Assembly: GCF_000831385.1 (NCBI RefSeq)
Contig: NZ_AP014548.1
Span: forward strand, 1,240,001-1,304,000
DNA from: Nonlabens marinus S1-08
GTDB lineage: Bacteria > Bacteroidota > Bacteroidia > Flavobacteriales > Flavobacteriaceae
Length of the DNA: 64,000 nt
Reading direction: 5' to 3'
Made by a program: the position numbers and the translations under genes. Shown here in pieces: positions 59,616 to 64,000 of this stretch; the stretch's first letter is position 1; every line of letters starts with the position of its first letter. Below the pieces are notes generated by a model. The model was not told the DNA's origin and did no database searches. It saw nothing but the letters and a program-made list of their open reading frames with translations.

Positions 59616-60416
59616 TTATTTGGACAATTTTAAAATTCTAATAGCCCCGCGCATCACAAACGCGAACACAACACCGCCTATGACCAAATCGGGCCATTTA
59701 CTGTCTAAAAAATAAACCAGCACCCCTGCCAGTATTACCCCGCCGTTCACAATAATGTCGTTTGAGGTAAAGATGGCACTTGCCTGCATATGCGCTTCCT
59801 TGCTTTTGGCCTTGTTTATCAACCATAGGGAAACGAGGTTGCCGATAAGGGCGAAAATGGAAACGATGATCATCCATTGGAACAAAGGGGTTTCGCTACT
59901 ACTCAAAAACCTTCTCACGACTTCCGAAAATCCCAGCAGGGCCAACGCCATCTGAAAATAGCCACTGAATTTCGCCACTTTCTTTTTTCTGGAAATAGCG
60001 CCGCCTACGGCAAAAAGGCTCAATGCATATACAATGGAATCAGCCAACATATCTAACGAATCGGCAATAAGACCCATTGAGGAAGAAATCCAACCCGTAG
60101 TCATTTCGATAACAAAAAAACCAAAATTGATGTACAAGACCCACCAGAGTATCTTCTTTTGTTTTGTCTCGTCTTCGGTAATAGGTGTTTCCGCCTTTTC
60201 TGTTCCCAAGAGTTTTTCTCCCAACTTTAATGCCCCCAATGCCACATTTATTTCTTGGGCATTCCCTTGATGGTACACATCCAACTTTCTATTTGGAATG
60301 TCAAAGTCCAGATATTTTATTTGAGGGTTTGACTCCAGTTTCATCCGTATCATCTGTTCTTCGGAAGGGCAATCCATTTGACTTACCTTAAAAGTGCTTT
60401 TGTTTATAGTGGACAT
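59616..60416 (-). CDS. HMA-like / CDF cation transporter fusion
   Basis: 266 aa. Residues 1-65 form a ferredoxin-like domain (FKVSQMDCPSEEQMIRMKL, DVYHQGNAQEI), in which the first HMA cysteine remains in DCPSE but the second is replaced by Ser/Glu. Then follow about six membrane helices with CDF-type ligands: GLIADSLDMLADSI at about 117-130 and ASAIFTSNDIIVNGG near 212-226. A cytosolic C-terminal domain is absent. It exports divalent metal. The altered N-terminal site suggests a divalent rather than Cu(I) ligand. Confidence 0.85.
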   Translation of the reverse strand: MSTINKSTFKVSQMDCPSEEQMIRMKLESNPQIKYLDFDIPNRKLDVYHQGNAQEINVALGALKLGEKLLGTEKAETPITEDETKQKKILWWVLYINFGFFVIEMTTGWISSSMGLIADSLDMLADSIVYALSLFAVGGAISRKKKVAKFSGYFQMALALLGFSEVVRRFLSSSETPLFQWMIIVSIFALIGNLVSLWLINKAKSKEAHMQASAIFTSNDIIVNGGVILAGVLVYFLDSKWPDLVIGGVVFAFVMRGAIRILKLSK

Positions 60417-60459
60417 TTAAATAATCTGTATTAAATTCTAAGTTTGGTGTTTTAAATCT

Positions 60460-60669
60460 TTACTTATTATGGGATTCCATATATTTTTCCAAAATCGATT
60501 TTAAGCTCTCCAAATAATCAGCGAACGATTTAATGGTCGGTTTTGCTTCATCATCTACGGGAATAGTTATGGGATTCTCATCTAAATAGCGATAGAGTTC
60601 GGGATATTCGTGTTCAATCCTTACCGTCAATTCGTTGATTTCTTGGGTTAGCTTTTGAATTTTCCTCAT
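60460..60669 (-). CDS. Small helical hypothetical protein (69 aa)
   Basis: 69 aa: an N-terminal helix (KIQKLTQEINELTVRIEHEYPEL), a turn with ENPITIPVDDEAKPTIK, and a second helix (FADYLESLKSILEKYMESH). It lies in the same minus-strand operon, 18 bp after the lipoamide dehydrogenase gene. Similar small proteins accompany metal-resistance lpdA loci, but I cannot name the family. It is probably a real gene given the close spacing. Confidence 0.65.
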   Translation of the reverse strand: MRKIQKLTQEINELTVRIEHEYPELYRYLDENPITIPVDDEAKPTIKSFADYLESLKSILEKYMESHNK

Positions 60670-60687
60670 CTTCGTTTTTTTATAATT

Positions 60688-62091
60688 TTATATATGCAAC
60701 GCCCTGTCTTCGGTAGCGGCCAGGCAGGCTTCCTTAAAGGTTTCTGAAAATGTGGGGTGTCCGTGGGACATCCGTGCAATATCTTCTGCCGCTGCCCTAA
60801 ATTCCATCGCCACCACAGCTTCCGTATAACTATCGGCTATGCGCGGACCTATCATATGAACGCCCAAAATTTCATCGGTTTCCTTGTCTGCAATCACTTT
60901 TATAAAGCCATCGGTGTCCATACTTATCTTGGCCCGTGCATTGGCCTTAAAGGGAAACGAGCCCGTTTTTATAGCCCTTCCTGCTTCTTTAAGTTCCTCT
61001 TCGGAACGTCCCACGCCGGCTACTTCGGGCTGTGTATAGACAATGTTTGGTATGAGGGAATAATTGATATGCGGCTTTTGTCCCGCAATGCGTTCGGCCA
61101 CAAAAACACCTTCTTCACTGGCCTTATGGGCGAGCATCGCACCTCGGACTACATCTCCAATGGCATAGACCCCTTTTACATTGGTTTCCAGGTTATCATC
61201 AACTTTTAATTGTCCTTTTTCGTTGGTTTCCACTCCCACGTTTTCAAGGCCAAGACCTGATGTAAAAGGTTTTCTCCCAATAGCCATCAGGCAATAGTCT
61301 CCTTCCAACTGCATTTCCTTGTCGTCTTTCCTGTTCTGTGCCGTAAGGGTTACTTTATCATCTGCTGCCACAGTTTTTGTGACCTTGTGTTCCAGATAGA
61401 ACTCGATGTCCTGTTTTCTTAGGGACCTGTACAATTGATGCCCTACGGATTTGTCCATTGTATAGATAAGCCCATCAAAATACTCTACTATGGATACTTT
61501 TGAACCCAACCTGGCGAAGACCGAACCTATCTCGACCCCAATAACACCACCTCCAACAACCATCAAGTGTTTGGGGATTTCTTTAAGGGCAAGGGCTTCC
61601 GTAGAGGAAATAATCCTCTTTTTATCTATTTCTATGTTGGGCAAGGATGCGGGTTTCGACCCGGTGGCGATGACCATCTTATCGGTTTCTATGGTTTGTG
61701 TTTTGTCCTCGCCCTTAATTTCAATGGTGTTCTTATCCTTGATGCTTCCGTGGCCTTCATAAACGGTAACCTTGTTCTTTTTCATCAGGTAGGCTACCCC
61801 GTTGATGATTTCCCCCACGACGTCTTGAACCCTTTGGTTCATTTTTGCAATATCTACATTCGCCTCCTTGACATCAATGCCGAAATCCTCGAATTGGTGT
61901 TTGAGCTTGTGGTAATGTTCCGATGCTTCCAGCCAGGCTTTTGAAGGGATGCAACCCACGTTAAGGCAAGTGCCGCCAAGGGTACTGTACCTTTCGATTA
62001 TGGCCACTTTAAAGCCCAGTTGTGCAGCACGAATGGCACACACATAGCCACCCGGACCGGAACCAATAATTGTTATATCATATTTTTCCAT
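60688..62091 (-). CDS. lpdA: Dihydrolipoyl dehydrogenase
   Basis: 467 aa. FAD-binding IIGSGPGGYVCAI is at 8-20, the redox disulfide GGTCLNVGC at 39-47 (Cys42, Cys47), NAD-binding VVGGGVIGVEIGS near 178-190, FAD motif VYAIGDVVRGAMLAHKA near 311-327, and the catalytic HGHPTFSE near 445. These are all diagnostic of E3. Normally it belongs to 2-oxoacid dehydrogenases, but no E1/E2 lies nearby; it stands between CDF transporters and a Fur gene. Codon choice looks more G/C-rich than in the tra genes, suggesting a separate origin. Confidence 0.92.
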   Translation of the reverse strand: MEKYDITIIGSGPGGYVCAIRAAQLGFKVAIIERYSTLGGTCLNVGCIPSKAWLEASEHYHKLKHQFEDFGIDVKEANVDIAKMNQRVQDVVGEIINGVAYLMKKNKVTVYEGHGSIKDKNTIEIKGEDKTQTIETDKMVIATGSKPASLPNIEIDKKRIISSTEALALKEIPKHLMVVGGGVIGVEIGSVFARLGSKVSIVEYFDGLIYTMDKSVGHQLYRSLRKQDIEFYLEHKVTKTVAADDKVTLTAQNRKDDKEMQLEGDYCLMAIGRKPFTSGLGLENVGVETNEKGQLKVDDNLETNVKGVYAIGDVVRGAMLAHKASEEGVFVAERIAGQKPHINYSLIPNIVYTQPEVAGVGRSEEELKEAGRAIKTGSFPFKANARAKISMDTDGFIKVIADKETDEILGVHMIGPRIADSYTEAVVAMEFRAAAEDIARMSHGHPTFSETFKEACLAATEDRALHI

Positions 62092-62178
62092 AATTGTATT
62101 TTTTTGGTTAAATAAGGTGGAAGAACCTTGAACTTGACTCTTGGGCGCAAGGGTTCAATGTTCTGGAACTCCCACCTG

Positions 62179-62613
62179 TTATTTTTTCTTACATTTCACA
62201 CATATCCCTTTTAATACCAGGTTGACATTGTTTATTTTATAATCATCTGGCAAACTTTCTTCCGGTATTTTATTTGGCAAACAGATTGTTTTCTTACATT
62301 CGGTACAATGAAAGTGCAGATGTAAATCTGAACCATACTTACCTTTAACGTTTTCATTAGAAATCGCAAATTTTGCCACTCCGGTTCCATCATTTATCTG
62401 ATGAATAAGTCCTTTATTCTCAAAAATCTTTAGGTTGCGATAAAAGGTCGTTCTGTTTGCCGTCTTATTGGTTTCGCTCTTTTCAGCAAAGACCTTTTTT
62501 AAATCGGAAAAGGACACGGCACTTTGCTTCCTTCTCAGATACCGGTATATCTTGGACCTCATTTGAGTAGGGCGAATACCGTGACTTGACAATATTTTTT
62601 CCGTTTTGTTCAT
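62179..62613 (-). CDS. Fur family transcriptional regulator
   Basis: 144 aa. The winged HTH domain (HGIRPTQMRSKIYRYLRRK, SETNKTANRTTFYRNLKIFENKGLIHQI) is followed by a Fur dimerisation region with HLHFHCTECKKTICLP and the C-terminal CVKCKKK. CxxC pairs form the structural zinc site, and the HLHFH group the metal sensor. This is the Zur/Fur/PerR type regulator. It lies between a P1B ATPase and the lipoamide dehydrogenase and probably controls one or both by Zn or Fe availability. Confidence 0.9.
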   Translation of the reverse strand: MNKTEKILSSHGIRPTQMRSKIYRYLRRKQSAVSFSDLKKVFAEKSETNKTANRTTFYRNLKIFENKGLIHQINDGTGVAKFAISNENVKGKYGSDLHLHFHCTECKKTICLPNKIPEESLPDDYKINNVNLVLKGICVKCKKK

Positions 62614-62652
62614 TTTTTAATCTTGATTCAACGGCAATCTCCTTTATTACAT

Positions 62653-64000
62653 TTATTTCTTATAGGCGAGCAAGCGCAATGCATTGACCACCACTACCAA
62701 CGTAGAGCCTTCGTGAACCGCAACGGCTATGCCGATACTTGCCCAACTCATTATGGTCGCAGGGATTAAAAAGGCAACAACCCCCAAACTTACCCATAAG
62801 TTTTGCCTGATAATCGCTTTTGCTTTTCTGCTCAAACCAATGGCAAAGGGAAGGGTTTCCAGTTTATCGGCCATCAGCGCTATATCTGCGGTCTCCAAGG
62901 CCACGTCGCTGCCTGCTGCACCCATTGCAATACCAACGGTACTGTTTGCCATTGCAGGGGCATCATTAACACCATCCCCCACCATTGCCAGTTTATTTTC
63001 CTGTTCCGCAAGTTTTTTGATGGCCTCCACTTTTTCTTCGGGAAGCAGACTTCCGCGTGCTTCGGTCAACCCAATTTCTTCGGCTACGGCATCTGCCACT
63101 TTCTGGTTGTCACCGGTAAGCATAATCATTTTCTTGATGCCTATTTCCTTTAGTTGGGCAAGGGTTTCCTTAGCTTTTTCTCGTGGGGTGTCCATTAGCC
63201 CGAGCATCCCTATAAATTCATCGCCCCTTTTGATAAGCATAGTGGTCTTACCTTCCCCTTCAAGCGCTCTTACCTTTTCTGATACATCGCTGGGAACACC
63301 TTTATCAATATCCTCAAAAAGCTCAAGGTTGCCTATGTAAATGGAATTCCCTTGATAGTTTGCCTTTATGCCCTTGCCCTGTACGGCCTCCAAATCATCG
63401 GCATCGGGAATTTTGGTGTCTTTCCCGAGCCGTTCCATTCCGTCACGTACAACAGCCTTTGCCAGGGGATGGTCGCTCAGTTCCTCAACAGCAATCGCGA
63501 TTTCCAACAGTTCCTTTTTATCTATGTTGCCAAAACTTTCGACATCGGTAAGCTTTGGTTTTCCTTCGGTAAGTGTTCCCGTTTTGTCAAAAGCGAGAGC
63601 GGTAAGTACCCCTAAGTCTTCCAAGGGGCGACCGCCTTTTATCAAAACCCCGCCTCGTGCTGCTCTTGCCACACCACTCAATACAGCAGATGGCGTAGAA
63701 ATGGCCAGGGCACAAGGACTGGCTGCCACAAGTACCGCCAGGGAACGGTACAGGCTTTCATTCCACGTTTCATCGATGACCAGAAAAGCAAAATTCAATA
63801 GTATGACCAATAAGATTACCGATGGCACGTAGTACCGCTCAAACTTGTCTGTCAATAATTGTGTGGGCGATTTTTGGTCCTGGGCCTCTTGAACCATAGT
63901 GACCAAGCGGTTGAGGGTAGAATCTTTTGCCTCTTTAATCACCTTTATTTCGAGGGTATTGTTGCCATTGATAGTTCCTGAAAATACACGGTTCTCGTCG
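62653..64000 (-). CDS. Heavy-metal P1B-4-type ATPase (N-terminus beyond the window)
   Basis: The reading frame stays open to position 64000, so the first helices are missing; about 449 codons are visible. SPC (AASPCALAIS) in the transport helix marks the P1B-4 class. DKTGTLTEGKP is the phosphorylation site, followed by LSDHPLAKAV (nucleotide binding), GDGVNDAP and a final helix with HEGSTLVVVVNALRLL, also typical of P1B-4. This class transports Co(II), Fe(II) or Zn(II) outward. It is adjacent to the Fur gene downstream, suggesting Fur-controlled export. Confidence 0.92.
   Translation of the reverse strand, partial: DENRVFSGTINGNNTLEIKVIKEAKDSTLNRLVTMVQEAQDQKSPTQLLTDKFERYYVPSVILLVILLNFAFLVIDETWNESLYRSLAVLVAASPCALAISTPSAVLSGVARAARGGVLIKGGRPLEDLGVLTALAFDKTGTLTEGKPKLTDVESFGNIDKKELLEIAIAVEELSDHPLAKAVVRDGMERLGKDTKIPDADDLEAVQGKGIKANYQGNSIYIGNLELFEDIDKGVPSDVSEKVRALEGEGKTTMLIKRGDEFIGMLGLMDTPREKAKETLAQLKEIGIKKMIMLTGDNQKVADAVAEEIGLTEARGSLLPEEKVEAIKKLAEQENKLAMVGDGVNDAPAMANSTVGIAMGAAGSDVALETADIALMADKLETLPFAIGLSRKAKAIIRQNLWVSLGVVAFLIPATIMSWASIGIAVAVHEGSTLVVVVNALRLLAYKK

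Noticed and set aside
62729..63340. 203-codon plus-strand frame opposite the P1B-4 ATPase
   Set aside because: It is an antisense shadow: low-complexity Ser/Ala sequence mirroring the ATPase codons.
1..64000. Integrase, transposase or prophage genes
   Set aside because: None could be recognised on either strand; the mobile nature is inferred from tra, mob, RteC and HTH genes only.

Overview
The window reads as a chromosomal segment of a marine-type member of the Bacteroidota, most likely Flavobacteriaceae. Evidence: low G+C, Bacteroidetes-style promoters (TTG / TAnnTTTG), A-rich ribosome-binding regions, lineage-typical families (BlaR1-like M56 peptidases, DUF3347, HYC_CC_PP, DUF4134 TraE, RteC, BfmA/BtgA) and in-frame copies of the palindrome CGCTTTCGCGAAAGCG. 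No species is claimed.

Layout. (1) 1-5.3 kb, minus strand: a BlaI-type repressor followed by three tandem BlaR1-like M56 metallopeptidase paralogues, the last cut by the window edge; the promoter is embedded in two TACAnnTGTA operators. (2) 5.4-7.4 kb: hairpin-rich spacer, an M20 dipeptidase, a truncated tRNA-Leu copy and an intact tRNA-Leu(UAG). (3) 7.6-28.7 kb, plus strand: a large copper/heavy-metal resistance block. It holds a CusA/CusB/TolC efflux system, an HMA-AraC regulator, a Cys-rich copper-storage-like protein, a multicopper oxidase fused to a putative outer-membrane barrel, three DUF3347 proteins, a haem-binding protein, a K+ channel, a permease, a CopA ATPase, and PepSY and DUF305 proteins. 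(4) 28.8-37.3 kb, plus strand: ICE maintenance and mobilisation (large ParB-like protein, DUF932, SSB, DUF6876, BfmA-like protein, DUF5712 relaxase candidate, coupling protein), with duplicated leader sequences and an oriT-like spacer. (5) 37.4-40.8 kb: a cargo cassette with a DUF2971 gene divergent from hipB-hipA-SIR2-like. (6) 40.9-48.1 kb, minus strand: the CTnDOT-type transfer operon traE-F-G-I-J-K-M-N plus a lipoprotein. (7) 48.3-53.7 kb, plus strand: an amidase, then a mer-like operon under ArsR and CsoR regulators (two MerTP fusions, GDCCVxC protein, thioredoxin-like protein, outer-membrane protein, HMA protein, NHL propeller) with no mercuric reductase or MerR in view. (8) 53.7-56.6 kb, minus strand: DnaC-like ATPase, replication-like protein, excisionase-like HTH protein, RteC. 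(9) 56.7-64 kb, minus strand: further metal homeostasis genes (ZIP transporter, DtxR regulator, three tiny genes, two CDF transporters, lipoamide dehydrogenase, Fur regulator, partial P1B-4 ATPase).

Together, 28.8-56.6 kb is the backbone of a CTnDOT/flavobacterial-type integrative conjugative element carrying or flanked by heavy-metal cargo. The intact tRNA-Leu next to a 5' fragment of itself is a plausible but unproven integration end. No integrase, transposase, RteA/RteB, rRNA gene or CRISPR array was found. The most interesting unit is the DUF2971 / HipBA / SIR2-like cassette: its divergent promoters share one large dyad, implying one co-regulated, probably defensive, module. Seven small genes of 26-58 codons are added from direct reading.
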